A stretch of 34,895 bases of DNA from an uncultured Subdoligranulum sp. (GTDB lineage Bacteria > Bacillota_A > Clostridia > Oscillospirales > Ruminococcaceae), in NCBI RefSeq assembly GCF_937890665.1, contig NZ_CALADU010000017.1, positions 1 to 34,895 of the forward strand. The letters are read 5' to 3'. The notes beneath the pieces were generated by a model. The model ran no database searches. It was not told where the DNA came from and saw nothing but the letters and a program-made list of their open reading frames with translations. Every line of letters starts with the position of its first letter. Within the stretch, counting starts at the first letter, position 1. The position numbers and the translations under genes are program-made. Below, piece after piece: positions 1 to 7,951 of the stretch.

Positions 1-45
1 TCGGTACAATCTCGCCACCTTGCCGGGTATGAGCTTGTACGTCAT
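1..45 (-). CDS. Start of a small ORF leaving the window on the left (partial)
   Basis: On the minus strand an ATG (complement of 43-45) is preceded by a GGAGA ribosome-binding site seven bases away (complement of 53-57). It opens a frame of 15 codons, starting MTYKLIPGKV, that reaches the window edge without a stop. It follows the HTH gene at 124-450, in the place where Tn916 carries further small regulatory ORFs. In module copy B the matching stretch (near 11783-11827) lacks one base and the frame stops after about ten codons. The family cannot be named from so few residues. Confidence 0.4.
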   Translation of the reverse strand, partial: MTYKLIPGKVARLYR

Positions 46-123
46 GGCGCTTCTCCGATCACGCTTCCTGCACCGGGAACGTACCTCCGTGCTGGGTATT
101 CAGTTGTCAAGGTTCAGGCAGTA

Positions 124-450
124 CTACTGCATAAAGGCAAAATCGTGGAGGATGCTCTGCACTATTTCCTGATCAGACTTCGATAGTTGTTTCATAATTC
201 GATATAGAAAATCTCGCTGCACCAAAGTCAGTCGGGGACTTTTCGGACTATATCCTTCTATAAAGCTGATTCCTCCGTTATATCGCCCCCGTGTCGTTTC
301 AATCGGATATGTAGTCGAGAGTACATCCACATCAGTTCGAATGGTGCGAACGGACACATTGAACCGGGAAGCCAGATCGCGCATTTTAACACACATTTTT
401 GCATCGCAAAGGATTTCAATGATCTGGCATCGACGCTCCATTGCATCCAT
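124..450 (-). CDS. HTH regulator of DeoR/HTH_11 type, module copy A
   Basis: A 108-residue protein whose first 60 residues form a winged-helix HTH (RRCQIIEILCDAK, then MRDLASRFNVSVRTIRTDVD), as in DeoR- and HTH_11-type regulators. The rest has no sensor domain large enough to recognise, so it is probably a short DNA-binding switch protein. The ATG at 450 has a strong site, GGGAGGTGG, just upstream. It is divergent from the XRE gene at 903 across a 452-base control region and takes the place of orf7 in the Tn916 layout. The paralogue at 11906-12232 is nearly the same protein. The role is inferred from fold and position: control of the element's own genes. Confidence 0.75.
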   Translation of the reverse strand: MDAMERRCQIIEILCDAKMCVKMRDLASRFNVSVRTIRTDVDVLSTTYPIETTRGRYNGGISFIEGYSPKSPRLTLVQRDFLYRIMKQLSKSDQEIVQSILHDFAFMQ

Positions 451-528
451 CGCACCACCTCCCTTCCTTTGCCCTGTCTCTATCGTAATGGTTAAATAGG
501 AAATAAACCTTACTATTTAAAAAATAAA
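428..528 (-). promoter_or_regulatory. Leader and operator of the HTH gene, identical in both module copies
   Basis: These 101 bases show no difference from 12210-12310, whereas the coding parts around them differ at roughly one base in ten. The block covers the first codons, the ribosome-binding site and an inverted repeat: TTAAATAG at 492-499 and CTATTTAA at 513-520 with 13 bases between. It is a likely operator for the XRE or HTH protein. Binding is inferred. Confidence 0.55.
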
Positions 529-611
529 TTTTCACGTTCACACATCACCTTTCCTTTTGATTCAGGAAAAGTTCATTACGGTGGCGAACGACAGTTTCGT
601 ACAAAAGCAAA

Positions 612-656
612 AAGAGCAGAAAAACAGGTATAATCATGTACCCTTTTTCTGCTCTT
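612..656 (-). terminator. Hairpin with T-run ahead of the HTH gene; possible attenuator
   Basis: A 13-bp perfect stem (612-624 with 644-656) is followed on the minus strand by TTTTTGCTTTTG. It points toward the HTH gene but lies 160 bases before its start, with no gene upstream on that strand for it to end. A leader transcript that stops here unless read through would explain it. Copy B has an equivalent hairpin of different sequence at 12398-12444, which argues for a kept structure. Confidence 0.5.
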
Positions 657-822
657 GAAGGCAAGGTAGAAATATTTTTCTATTGCCACACTCGAATGAG
701 TAAAGACATCAGGTAAAAATGTTTATTAGTTTAATGATTTCTTGTAAAACAAAATGTTTTGTCACAGCCACCTTTCTTCTTTCATGTAATTATTTTTCAA
801 ATAAATATAGAAATATAATTCG

Positions 823-851
823 TTCAACTCTATTTTCGACACCTATACAAT
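823..851 (+). promoter_or_regulatory. Promoter of XRE gene, module copy A
   Basis: TTCAAC at 823-828 and TACAAT at 846-851 are separated by 17 bases. Copy B has the same two boxes with the same spacing at 12609-12637 although the spacer sequence differs. The expected transcript start lies about 45 bases before the TTG start codon at 903. Confidence 0.6.
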
Positions 852-902
852 ATATTCGTAACTCGTAAAATATCGAAAGTGCTTATTTTGGGGTGAACAG
901 AA

Positions 903-1349
903 TTGTACGAATTTTCCGAAAATCTCGCATCTATTGTTCAAGCTGCGCGTATCGCTCACGGCTTGACGCAGGACGAGTTAGCAGAACACATCGGTGTCAC
1001 AGGAAAATCAATTTCCAATATTGAACGTGGTATTGCCAACCCAGAATTCGAATCCATCTATTTACTGTTCCGTTACTTAGGCATCAATGTCAACGATGTT
1101 TTCTTCCCTGGGCATGGAGACACCTCTAATCTGCAGGAACAATTTCATCATTTAATCGACACTTGTACACAAGATGAACTTGAGATGCTGCTTTCCATTA
1201 ACCGTGAAATCTTAATTCACACCAGAAAAAAGACTCGGTTGGTGAGGTTCAGACCGTATAAAGAAAGACCCGTTTTTCACACATTCGAAAAGCGGGTCTT
1301 ACTTTTTGCTTCTTTTACTGAGAACAGAAATAAATTATTCCTTGGATGA
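903..1349 (+). CDS. XRE-family repressor, copy A, with a frameshifted C-terminus
   Basis: The HTH covers residues 10-65 (ARIAHGLTQDELAEHIGV, then SISNIERG), a classic Cro/CI fold, followed by a short C-terminal helix region (DELEMLLSINREIL), the build of Tn916 Orf9. The start is TTG at 903 behind GGGGTGA; the paralogue uses ATG. The last 40 residues differ wholly from copy B. At 1226-1231 there are six A; with seven, the frame would give a tail ending VGEVQTV and stop at 1261, matching copy B (VGEVETV) and ending just before the hairpin at 1265-1300. As it stands the frame reads through the hairpin into the opposite-strand KTR gene. The DNA-binding part is intact. Confidence 0.8.
   Translation: MYEFSENLASIVQAARIAHGLTQDELAEHIGVTGKSISNIERGIANPEFESIYLLFRYLGINVNDVFFPGHGDTSNLQEQFHHLIDTCTQDELEMLLSINREILIHTRKKTRLVRFRPYKERPVFHTFEKRVLLFASFTENRNKLFLG
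1265..1300. terminator. Hairpin between convergent XRE and KTR genes, copy A
   Basis: A 14-bp stem with one mismatch (1265-1278 with 1287-1300) ends in CTTACTTTTTG on the plus strand. It sits four bases after the stop that the XRE gene would have without the frameshift. The counterpart in copy B is 13050-13081. Confidence 0.6.
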
Positions 1350-1518
1350 CATCTACCTTCATTTCCTTTTTGCATCGGGGGCAGTAGAGCGGAAAACGAA
1401 GAAGAATAGAATCATCAAGTATTTTAGTATTAGTTTTCGCCTGACAAAATGGACATAGTACCCATGCTGATCTGATCTCATCTTTATCCGTCAATTTCTT
1501 GTTTATCAGATTTTTCAC
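1315..1518 (-). CDS. Cys-rich KTR protein, Tn916 Orf6-like, copy A
   Basis: A 67-residue zinc-ribbon protein with two CxxC pairs (CPFC near residue 22, CPRC near 47) and a KTNTK segment between them, as in the cysteine-rich KTR family. That family is typical of Tn916-like elements, where the gene (orf6) follows tet(M). The start is probably GTG at 1518 with AAGGATGG upstream. Here the gene upstream on the same strand is xfp (stop at 1741), with a terminator in between. The molecular function of the family is unknown. Its stop overlaps the frameshifted tail of the XRE ORF. Confidence 0.75.
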   Translation of the reverse strand: MKNLINKKLTDKDEIRSAWVLCPFCQAKTNTKILDDSILLRFPLYCPRCKKEMKVDVIQGIIYFCSQ

Positions 1519-1645
1519 GTTGCCATCCTTGAAAATGTTTCTCGCTTCAAATTATTTTCCATACTTGAGCGATTTAAAAATCTTGTCCGTTCGCCCCCCT
1601 GGGCAGTTATTTATACTTACAGTGATCCAAATCACGAAACATAAA

Positions 1646-1677
1646 ACCGCGCCGGTTTTATCTTACCCGGCGCGGTT
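1646..1677 (-). terminator. Terminator of the araA-araD-xfp operon
   Basis: The arms AACCGCGCCGG and CCGGCGCGGTT pair around a ten-base loop, and on the minus strand TTTTATGTTT follows. It lies about 65 bases after the xfp stop codon. Confidence 0.7.
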
Positions 1678-1740
1678 ATTGGTTCAGGATGTTATATTGT
1701 AAATTTCAGCTGTCGGCGTTCTCAAGGGAGGCCGCTTGGC

Positions 1741-4104
1741 TCAGGACTCCCACTTCCAGTCCAGGATCTCGGGCAGGTCCTGGCCCACTTCGTGGATGTA
1801 GTTCTTGTGTTCCACCAGCTTGTCGTTCATCTGCTGGATGAGATAAGCGCCGCGATTGCCCAGCTGGGGCAGATGCTGCACCGCATCCTTGACCAGGTGG
1901 AAGCGGTCGATCTCATTCTGCACGCGCATATCAAAGGGCGTGGTGATAGTGCCTTCCTCCTGGTAACCGTGGACGCTCAGGTTACGGTTGGCACGGTCGT
2001 AGGTCAGCTCATGGATGAGGGTGGGATAGCCGTGGAAGGCGAAGATGATGGGCTTGTCCTTTGTGAAGAGGGCGTTGTAGTCGGCGTCAGAAAGACCGTG
2101 GGGATGCTTGGTGTTGGGTTCCAGCTTCATCAGGTCCACCACGTTGACCACCCGGATCTTCAGTTCCGGCAGGGCCTTGCGCAGGATGGTAACGGCGGCC
2201 AGGGTCTCCAGGGTGGGGGTATCGCCGCAGCAGGCCATGACCACGTCGGGTTCCTCGCCCGCATCGTTGGAGGCCCAGTCCCAGATGCCTACGCCCTGGG
2301 TGCAGTGCTTGACGGCCTGCTCCATCGTCAGCCACTGGGGCCGGGGATGCTTGGAGGTGACCAGCACGTTCACGTAGTCGCGGCTGCGGATGCAGTGGTC
2401 AAAGCAGGACAGCAGGCAGTTGGCATCCGGCGGCAGGTAGAGACGGACGACGTCGGCCTTTTTGTTTGCGATGTGGTCCAGGAAGCCGGGGTCCTGATGG
2501 GTGTAACCGTTGTGGTCCTGCTGCCACACGTTGGAGGAGAGGATCAGGTTCAGGGAAGCAATACTCTGGCGCCAGGGCAGCTGGTTGCAGACCTTGAGCC
2601 ACTTGGCATGCTGGGCCACCATGGAGTCCACCACGCGAATAAAGCTCTCGTAGGAGGCAAAGAAGCCGTGACGGCCGGTGAGCAGGTAGCCTTCCAGCCA
2701 GCCCTCGCACAGATGCTCGGAGAGCATCGAGTCCATGATGCGGCCGTCCTGGGCCAGGAATTCATCGCCGGGCACCGTGGTGGAGTTCCAGTCACGGTTG
2801 GTGGCCTCGAAGCACTTGTATAGACGGTTGGACATCGTCTCGTCCGGTCCGAAGATGCGGAAGTTCCTGGCATCGGCGTTGAGCTTGAACAGATCGCGGA
2901 TGTAGCCGCCCAGTTCGATCATATCCTGCTTCTCGACGCTGCCGGGGGCGGGCAGATCGACGGCATAATCCTTGAAGTCCGGCGTGCGCAGGTCCCGCAG
3001 CAGCTTGCCGCCGTTGGCATGGGGGTTGGCCGCAATGCGACGGTCGCCCTTGGGGGCCAGTTCCTGCAGTTCGGGGATCAGGGTGCCGTTCTCATCAAAC
3101 AGTTCCTCGGGATGGTAGCTGCGCAGCCATTCCTCGATCTGCTTGAGGTGTTCTTCCTGGTTGGGGGTACCCACCGTGATGTCGATGGGGACCTGATGGG
3201 CGCGGAAGGTGCCCTCGATGGTCTTGCCGTCCACCACTTTGGGGCCGGTCCAGCCCTTGGGGGTGCGCAGCACGATCATCGGCCACAGGATATGGCCCAT
3301 CTCTTCCCCTGCGCGGGCGCGGCGCTGGATGTCGTGAATTTCCTCGATGACGGTGTCCAGGGTCTCGGCCATCTTGGCGTGCATCGTCATGGGGTCGTCG
3401 CCCTCCACGAAGTAGGGCTTCCAGGAGCAGCCCAGGAAGAAGTGCTCGATCTCCTCGTGGGTCATGCGGCCGAAGATGGTGGGGTTGGAGATCTTGTAGC
3501 CGTTCAGGTGCAGGATGGGCAGCACGGCGCCGTCGCCCTTGGGGTTCAGGAACTTGTTGGACTGCCAGCTGGTGGCCAGGGGGCCGGTCTCGGCTTCGCC
3601 ATCGCCCACCGTCACGGCGCAGATGAGTTCGGGGTTATCGAAAACAGCGCCAAAAGCATGGGCGATGGAGTAGCCCAGCTCGCCGCCTTCGTTGATGGAA
3701 CCGGGGGTTTCGGGCGCCACGTGGCTGGAGATACCGCCGGGGAAGCTGAACTGCTTGAACAGCCGTTTCATACCCTCTTCATCACGGCTGATGTTGGGAT
3801 ATACTTCGCTGTAAGTGCCGTCCAGATAGGCGTTGGCCACAAAGAAGTTGCCGCCGTGGCCCGGGCCGGAGATCAGGATGAGATCCTGGTCATACTTTTT
3901 AATGATACGGTTCAGGTGCACGTAGACGAAGTTCTGACCGGGTACGGTGCCCCAGTGGCCGACGATCTTCTTCTTGACGTCGTCGCGGGTGAGCGGACGG
4001 CGCAGAAGAGGGTTATCCAGCAGGTAAAGCTGACCCGCCGCCAGGTAGTTGGACGCCCGCCAGTAGGCGTTTATGCGCTGTAGTTTCTCTTGGGAAAGAC
4101 TCAT
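1741..4104 (-). CDS. xfp: Xylulose-5-phosphate/fructose-6-phosphate phosphoketolase
   Basis: A thiamine-diphosphate enzyme that splits xylulose-5-P (and often fructose-6-P) with phosphate into acetyl phosphate plus glyceraldehyde-3-P (or erythrose-4-P). At 787 residues it has full family length. Both phosphoketolase signatures are present: EGGELGY near residue 145 and [14 protein letters not shown] near 170, with GPGHGG near 80. An in-frame TTG lies two codons upstream, but the GGAGG at complement 4113-4117 is eight bases from the ATG at 4104, so that ATG was chosen. It follows araD by 77 bases and should be co-transcribed with araA-araD. This gives arabinose carbon a one-step route from xylulose-5-P to acetyl-P, alongside the transketolase/transaldolase genes of the same window. 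Confidence 0.96.
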   Translation of the reverse strand: MSLSQEKLQRINAYWRASNYLAAGQLYLLDNPLLRRPLTRDDVKKKIVGHWGTVPGQNFVYVHLNRIIKKYDQDLILISGPGHGGNFFVANAYLDGTYSEVYPNISRDEEGMKRLFKQFSFPGGISSHVAPETPGSINEGGELGYSIAHAFGAVFDNPELICAVTVGDGEAETGPLATSWQSNKFLNPKGDGAVLPILHLNGYKISNPTIFGRMTHEEIEHFFLGCSWKPYFVEGDDPMTMHAKMAETLDTVIEEIHDIQRRARAGEEMGHILWPMIVLRTPKGWTGPKVVDGKTIEGTFRAHQVPIDITVGTPNQEEHLKQIEEWLRSYHPEELFDENGTLIPELQELAPKGDRRIAANPHANGGKLLRDLRTPDFKDYAVDLPAPGSVEKQDMIELGGYIRDLFKLNADARNFRIFGPDETMSNRLYKCFEATNRDWNSTTVPGDEFLAQDGRIMDSMLSEHLCEGWLEGYLLTGRHGFFASYESFIRVVDSMVAQHAKWLKVCNQLPWRQSIASLNLILSSNVWQQDHNGYTHQDPGFLDHIANKKADVVRLYLPPDANCLLSCFDHCIRSRDYVNVLVTSKHPRPQWLTMEQAVKHCTQGVGIWDWASNDAGEEPDVVMACCGDTPTLETLAAVTILRKALPELKIRVVNVVDLMKLEPNTKHPHGLSDADYNALFTKDKPIIFAFHGYPTLIHELTYDRANRNLSVHGYQEEGTITTPFDMRVQNEIDRFHLVKDAVQHLPQLGNRGAYLIQQMNDKLVEHKNYIHEVGQDLPEILDWKWES

Positions 4105-4181
4105 GGACAATTCCTCCTTATGGTTTCCATTCCTCGCAAACGAAAGGAATCACAGAAATTATGGATGCAAGACGCCTTGCG

Positions 4182-4877
4182 TTACTTTTGCCCGTAGTAT
4201 GCGTTGGGGCCGTGTTTGCGCATGTAATGTTTGTCCTGCAGGTACTGGGGGGCCGGGGCGGCGTTGGGGTCCACCTGGCGGGTCAGCAGGGCCATTTTGG
4301 CCACCTCTTCCAGCACCACGGCGTGGTAGACGGCCTGGGCCGCATCTTTGCCCCAGGTGAAGGGACCGTGACTGTGGCAGATGACCCCCGGTACCGCCAC
4401 CGGGTCGATACCCCGGTCAGTGAAGGTCTCAATGATGATCTTGCCGGTGTTCTTTTCGTAGTCCTCGTCCAGCTCCTCCCTGGTCAGGTGGCGGGCACAG
4501 GGTACGGCACCGTAGAAGTAGTCGGCGTGGGTGGTGCCGTAGCAGGGAATGTCCCGCCCGGCCTGGGCCCAGGCCACCGCGTAGGGGCTGTGGGTATGGA
4601 CGATGCCGCCCAGGGTGGGGAAGGCCTTGTACAGCTCCAGGTGGGTCTTGGTATCGCTGGAGGGGTTCAGCTCCCCCTCCACCCGGTTGCCGTCCAGATC
4701 CAGTACCACGAGGTTTTCTGGCGTCAGTTCGTCGTATTCCACGCCGGAGGGCTTGATGACCACCAGTCCCTTCTCCCGGTCGATGCCCGATACATTGCCC
4801 CAGGTATAGGTCACGAGGTTGCGGCGGGGCAGTTCCATATTGGCCTCATAGACCTGTTTGCGCAGTTCTTCCAGCAT
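4182..4877 (-). CDS. araD: L-ribulose-5-phosphate 4-epimerase
   Basis: A class II aldolase-fold, zinc-dependent epimerase making D-xylulose-5-P from L-ribulose-5-P, the last step of bacterial arabinose entry. Zinc ligands are visible as [11 protein letters not shown] (about residues 92-102) and the later [11 protein letters not shown]. An ATG at 4877 gives 231 residues, the length of E. coli AraD, and has GAGG six bases upstream; a GTG four codons earlier (4889) overlaps the araA stop and is less likely. It lies directly after araA and before xfp. The assignment against the related UlaF/SgbE epimerases rests on the neighbouring araA. Confidence 0.95.
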   Translation of the reverse strand: MLEELRKQVYEANMELPRRNLVTYTWGNVSGIDREKGLVVIKPSGVEYDELTPENLVVLDLDGNRVEGELNPSSDTKTHLELYKAFPTLGGIVHTHSPYAVAWAQAGRDIPCYGTTHADYFYGAVPCARHLTREELDEDYEKNTGKIIIETFTDRGIDPVAVPGVICHSHGPFTWGKDAAQAVYHAVVLEEVAKMALLTRQVDPNAAPAPQYLQDKHYMRKHGPNAYYGQK

Positions 4878-4885
4878 AGTGTGCC

Positions 4886-6364
4886 TCACTTCAGTTTCCA
4901 GGCAAGGTCGGCCAGGAACAGGTCGTGCTCCAGTCCCTCGGGGGTGGTGTCCTTGCCGATGTGAACGAACTCAATGCCCATGATGTTGGCCCAGTCGTGC
5001 ATCTGCTCAGCGGTGACGTCGTAGCTCAGCACCGTGTGGTGGGCGCCGCCCGCCGTGATCCAGCACTCCACGCCGGTGGTCAGGCTGGGCAGGGCTTTCC
5101 ACATGACCCGGGCTACCGGCAGGTTGGGCATGGGCAGAATGGGCTTCACGCACTCGATGTCCTGGCAGATCAGCCGCAGACGGCCGCCCATGTCGATAAG
5201 GCTCACCACGATAGCCTTGCCGGGCTTGCCCTCAAAGACCAGACGGGCAGGGTCCTTCTCGTTCATGCCGATGCCCAGGGGATGAGTCTCGATGCGGGGC
5301 TTTTCTGCCGCGCAGCAGGGGCAGACCTCCAGCATGTGGGCGCCCAGGCTGTACTCGGCGCCGGGCACCAGATTGTAGGTGTAGTCCTCCATGAAGAGGG
5401 AGCAGCCGTTGCCGCCCTCGCCCATGGCTTTCAGGATGGCGGTCATAGCGGCCACCTTCCAGTCGCCCTCACCGCCGTAGCCGTAGCCCTGGGCCATCAG
5501 GTGCTGGCTGGCCAGACCCGGCAGCTGTTCCATGCCGTACAGGTCCTGGAAGGTGTTGGAGAAGGCCTTGCAGCCCTCGGCGTCCAGCATCTTCTTGATG
5601 GCGATCTCCTCCCGGGCCTGGTAGCGGATGGCCTCGATGTCGTCGGTGGCGATCTCGTAGCTGGCGCGGTAGACTTCCATCAGGGCGTCGATCTCGGCGT
5701 CGGTGACTTCGTTCATCACCTTTACCAGATCGCCCACGGCCCAGGTGTTCACCTGCCAGCCCAGCTTAGCCTGCACTTCCACCTTGTCGCCCTCGGTGAC
5801 GGCCACCTCCCGCATGTTGTCGCCGAAGCGCATGACCTTGAGGTCACGGGAGACGGCCACGCCCACGGCCACCCGCATCCAGCGGCCCAGGCGCTTCTGG
5901 ACTTCCTCGTCCTGCCAGTAGCCGGCGATGATCTTGCGGGGCATCCGCAGCCGGGCGGCGATGAACCCGTGCTCCCGGTCGCCGTGGGCGGCCTGGTTCA
6001 GGTTCATGAAGTCCATGTCGATCTCCTCGTTGGGGATCTCCCGGTTATACTGGGTGGCAAAGTGGCAGTAGGGCTTCTGCAGGTCCACAAAGCCGTTGAT
6101 CCACATCTTGCTGGGGCTGAAGGTGTGGCACCAGGTGATGATGCCCGCGCAGCGGGGGTCATAGTTGGCCTCCCGCACCACGTCGGCAATCTCCTTGTTG
6201 GTCTTGGCGGTGACCTTGTAGACGATCTTGCAGGGCAGATTGCCGGAGGCGTTGAGCACCTCAGTCATCTCGGCGGCACGTTTGGCCACCGTTTCCAGTA
6301 CCTCGGGGCCGTACAGGAACTGACTGCCCACCACAAACCAGAATTCATAATCTTGCATATGCAT
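4886..6364 (-). CDS. araA: L-arabinose isomerase
   Basis: Converts L-arabinose to L-ribulose in the cytoplasm. It has 492 residues against 500 in E. coli. Expected active-site stretches are present: [24 protein letters not shown] and HHTVLSYD, holding the metal-binding Glu and His residues. The frame is open far upstream, but AAGGAGGT (complement 6372-6378) sits eight bases before the ATG at 6364 and the protein then begins [15 protein letters not shown], typical for AraA. The stop is 8 bases from the chosen araD ATG, so translation is probably coupled. A putative AraC-type operator and a -10 box lie upstream at 6461-6524. Confidence 0.96.
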   Translation of the reverse strand: MHMQDYEFWFVVGSQFLYGPEVLETVAKRAAEMTEVLNASGNLPCKIVYKVTAKTNKEIADVVREANYDPRCAGIITWCHTFSPSKMWINGFVDLQKPYCHFATQYNREIPNEEIDMDFMNLNQAAHGDREHGFIAARLRMPRKIIAGYWQDEEVQKRLGRWMRVAVGVAVSRDLKVMRFGDNMREVAVTEGDKVEVQAKLGWQVNTWAVGDLVKVMNEVTDAEIDALMEVYRASYEIATDDIEAIRYQAREEIAIKKMLDAEGCKAFSNTFQDLYGMEQLPGLASQHLMAQGYGYGGEGDWKVAAMTAILKAMGEGGNGCSLFMEDYTYNLVPGAEYSLGAHMLEVCPCCAAEKPRIETHPLGIGMNEKDPARLVFEGKPGKAIVVSLIDMGGRLRLICQDIECVKPILPMPNLPVARVMWKALPSLTTGVECWITAGGAHHTVLSYDVTAEQMHDWANIMGIEFVHIGKDTTPEGLEHDLFLADLAWKLK

Positions 6365-6460
6365 GGGTAAATACCTCCTTACGATACTTGCCGGCAAACC
6401 GTTTTTCCGGTTGGCGGCAACCTCTCTTGGAAAATGAAACCAGGCTGTACTCCTGATGTT

Positions 6461-6524
6461 ATCATACTCCCTGCCCCCTCGGTGCGAATAGTCATTGATG
6501 TTCGATTTACTGGACTTTTGTTCG
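6461..6524 (-). promoter_or_regulatory. araA promoter with paired TGTTCG activator half-sites
   Basis: On the minus strand TATGAT (complement 6461-6466) is a good -10 box, with no good -35 box. Upstream are two direct copies of TGTTCG at 6499-6504 and 6519-6524, 20 bases apart start to start, at the distance where AraC-family activators bind next to polymerase. A related element with the same boxes is at 10498-10560, beside the araC-like gene. This makes AraC control of araA likely, but it is inference from position. Confidence 0.55.
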
Positions 6525-6605
6525 AATTTCTTGCAAGAATCCCGGGGCAATCAGGAAGAGCATAACTTTCCCAAAGCGCCGTTCGTTTTGGTGGCAAAAC
6601 AAAAA

Positions 6606-6630
6606 CCATCCTGCGGTTTTGGCAGGATGG
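6606..6630 (-). terminator. Terminator of the kinase-tal-tkt'/rpe' operon
   Basis: The 9-bp perfect stem CCATCCTGC/GCAGGATGG (6606-6614 with 6622-6630) is followed on the minus strand by TTTTTGTTTT. It lies about 50 bases after the chimeric gene. Confidence 0.75.
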
Positions 6631-6679
6631 CCTTTTCTACTCGAGATCGGATATGGGAGAACTCCGATTCTCTTCAATA

Positions 6680-7273
6680 TCAGAACGCACAGCTCCTCCG
6701 CAGGTAAGCCACTCCGGACTGGACGGTCCCGCCAAAAACGGCACTGCCTGCCACAACGCTACGCGCACCTGCCACATACGCTTCCGGCAGGTTTTGAGGG
6801 GTAACGCCCCCGTCAATCTGAATCATAGCCCGACTGCCGACACGGTCCAGAAGAGAGCGAAGGCCCGCAATCTTCTGATTGCTGCCCTCCAGATACGTCT
6901 GGCCGCCCTGGCCCAGGCTGCCGGTGGACATGTCCACGCCGGGCACAGTGTTCATGTTGGGGTGGCCCTGCAGGTAGCTGTCGATGTGGCGCAGGGTGGG
7001 CAGGTCCTCCACCGGGAAGAATCCCCGGCAGGCCAGTGCGCTGTACAGGCCCGGCGCCGTGTGGCCCTTGGAGAGCACGAACCGGTCCCGGTCCTCCCAC
7101 TTGGGGTTGGCGGGGTCGATGCGCATTTCCTGGTTGTACAGATAGGCAAACAGTTCCGCTGCGGAAAGGCTGCCGCCGGGATGTCCGGCTTTGGCGCCGT
7201 GGGTGGATTCAATCACGCCCATACGCACCTTGCAGGCTGCGATCTGCAGCTTCAGACGTTCTTCCTTTGTCAT
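6680..7273 (-). CDS. Chimera: transketolase N-subunit start fused to ribulose-P 3-epimerase end
   Basis: The first ~120 residues match the start of the tktN product at 15343-16194 (STHGAKAGHPGGSLSAA, LSKGHTAPGLYSAL, HPNMNTVPGVDMSTGSLGQG). From there the frame continues as the last third of Rpe (GGQTYLEGSNQKIAG, QIDGGVTP, GARSVVAGSAVF), matching the product of 13319-13975. The joint is at about 6900-6910. Neither enzyme can be whole: the TPP site of transketolase and the catalytic N-terminal half of Rpe are missing. An in-frame deletion of about 2.3 kb in an ancestral tktN-tktC-rpiB-rpe row, as still seen at 13319-16194, explains it. The ATG at 7273 overlaps the tal stop region. Probably a pseudogene despite its open frame. 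Confidence 0.85.
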   Translation of the reverse strand: MTKEERLKLQIAACKVRMGVIESTHGAKAGHPGGSLSAAELFAYLYNQEMRIDPANPKWEDRDRFVLSKGHTAPGLYSALACRGFFPVEDLPTLRHIDSYLQGHPNMNTVPGVDMSTGSLGQGGQTYLEGSNQKIAGLRSLLDRVGSRAMIQIDGGVTPQNLPEAYVAGARSVVAGSAVFGGTVQSGVAYLRRSCAF

Positions 7274-7767
7274 ATCACTCACCAAACACCTTGCAGTAGT
7301 CTTCCTTGAACTTCTCGATGCCGGAATCGGTCAGCGGATGATGCAGCATCTGTTCAATGACCTTGTAGGGCACGGTGGCGATGTCGGCACCGGCCAGGGC
7401 ACAGTCGGTCACGTGGATGGGGTTGCGCACGCTGGCCGCGATGATCCGGGTCTCAATGTCGGGATAGTTGAGGAACATGTCGTGGATGGTCTCGATGAGC
7501 TCGATGCCCCGCTGGGAGATATCGTCCAGGCGCCCCAGGAAGGGGCTGACGTAGGTGGCTCCGGCGCGGGCGGCCAGCAGCGCCTGGTTGGCGCTGAAGA
7601 TCAGGGTGCAGTTGGTGGGGATGCCCTTGGCGGACAAGGCTTTGATGGCCTTGAGGCCCTCGGCGGTCATGGGGATTTTTACGACCATGTGCTTGGGGTC
7701 CAGGGCGTAGATGGCCTCGCCCTCCTTGACCATCGTCTCGGCATCGGTGGTGGTGGCTTTCACCTCA
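7197..7767. repeat. 571-bp block identical to 16118-16688
   Basis: Reading both copies base by base I find no difference from 7197 to 7767 against 16118-16688 (offset 8921). The block covers the first codons of the tkt gene and about three quarters of tal. On both sides differences start at once: 7196 against 16117, and ATCGGAG against ACCGCTG after 7767. Confidence 0.9.
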
Positions 7768-7934
7768 TCGGAGATGGGGCCGTCCACGATGGTGGCAATC
7801 TCCGCCAGGGTCTCGGCATAGTCCCGGCCCTCCTTGGCGATGAGGCTGGGGTTGGTGGTGACACCGGCGATAATGCCCATGTCGTTGGCTTTGCGGATCT
7901 CGTCCACGTTAGCGGTATCAATGAAGAATTTCAT
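7275..7934 (-). CDS. tal: Transaldolase, FSA/TalC type, copy 1
   Basis: A small (219-residue) class I aldolase of the TalC/fructose-6-P aldolase family, moving dihydroxyacetone units between sugar phosphates in the pentose phosphate pathway. The start [18 protein letters not shown] and the Schiff-base lysine in [12 protein letters not shown] are typical. Whether it acts as transaldolase or F6P aldolase cannot be settled here; the tkt/rpe/rpiB context favours transaldolase. It starts 17 bases after the kinase stop and its end abuts the chimeric gene. Copy 2 at 16196-16855 is identical over its last three quarters and differs at the start. Confidence 0.93.
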   Translation of the reverse strand: MKFFIDTANVDEIRKANDMGIIAGVTTNPSLIAKEGRDYAETLAEIATIVDGPISDEVKATTTDAETMVKEGEAIYALDPKHMVVKIPMTAEGLKAIKALSAKGIPTNCTLIFSANQALLAARAGATYVSPFLGRLDDISQRGIELIETIHDMFLNYPDIETRIIAASVRNPIHVTDCALAGADIATVPYKVIEQMLHHPLTDSGIEKFKEDYCKVFGE

Positions 7935-7951
7935 ACAGTTTTTCTTTGTGA

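Larger units (their letters stand above)
451..902. other. Divergent control region of module copy A
   Basis: There is no gene in this 452-base AT-rich stretch. It holds the HTH leader with its inverted repeat (to 528), a terminator-like hairpin on the minus strand (612-656), and the XRE promoter (823-851). The same parts occur in the same order at 12233-12683, while the bases between them have drifted. Confidence 0.6.
1..1518. repeat. Tn916-like regulatory module, copy A (direct repeat of 11783-13318)
   Basis: This stretch holds, reading leftward, a KTR-type Cys-rich protein, an oppositely oriented XRE repressor, a long divergent control region, an HTH protein and the start of another small ORF. 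The same order and orientation recurs at 11783-13318 (offset 11782 in the left part). DNA similarity is high through the HTH gene, perfect over 428-528, and lower in the XRE-KTR half. In Tn916 the order is tet(M)-orf6 (KTR), orf9 (XRE repressor, opposite strand), then orf7/orf8. The match in layout is seen; kinship with the Tn916 family is inferred from the KTR and XRE families and their arrangement. Confidence 0.7.
6365..6679. other. Intergenic region upstream of araA
   Basis: It holds the araA leader and promoter (6461-6524) and the terminator of the neighbouring kinase-tal operon (6606-6630). I see no further gene. Confidence 0.6.

Noticed and set aside
1499..1702. Small plus-strand ORF between KTR copy A and xfp
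   Set aside because: Overlaps the KTR start and the xfp terminator, with no ribosome-binding site or recognisable protein.
1792..4083. Long plus-strand frames over the phosphoketolase gene
   Set aside because: Low-complexity Gly/Val/His-rich translations opposite a highly conserved enzyme; no ribosome-binding sites.
4925..6370. 481-codon plus-strand frame over araA
   Set aside because: Antisense shadow of araA with biased composition and no family resemblance.
6365..6550. N-terminal extension of araA to 6550
   Set aside because: The frame is open but runs through the promoter; the Shine-Dalgarno sequence and family start support 6364.
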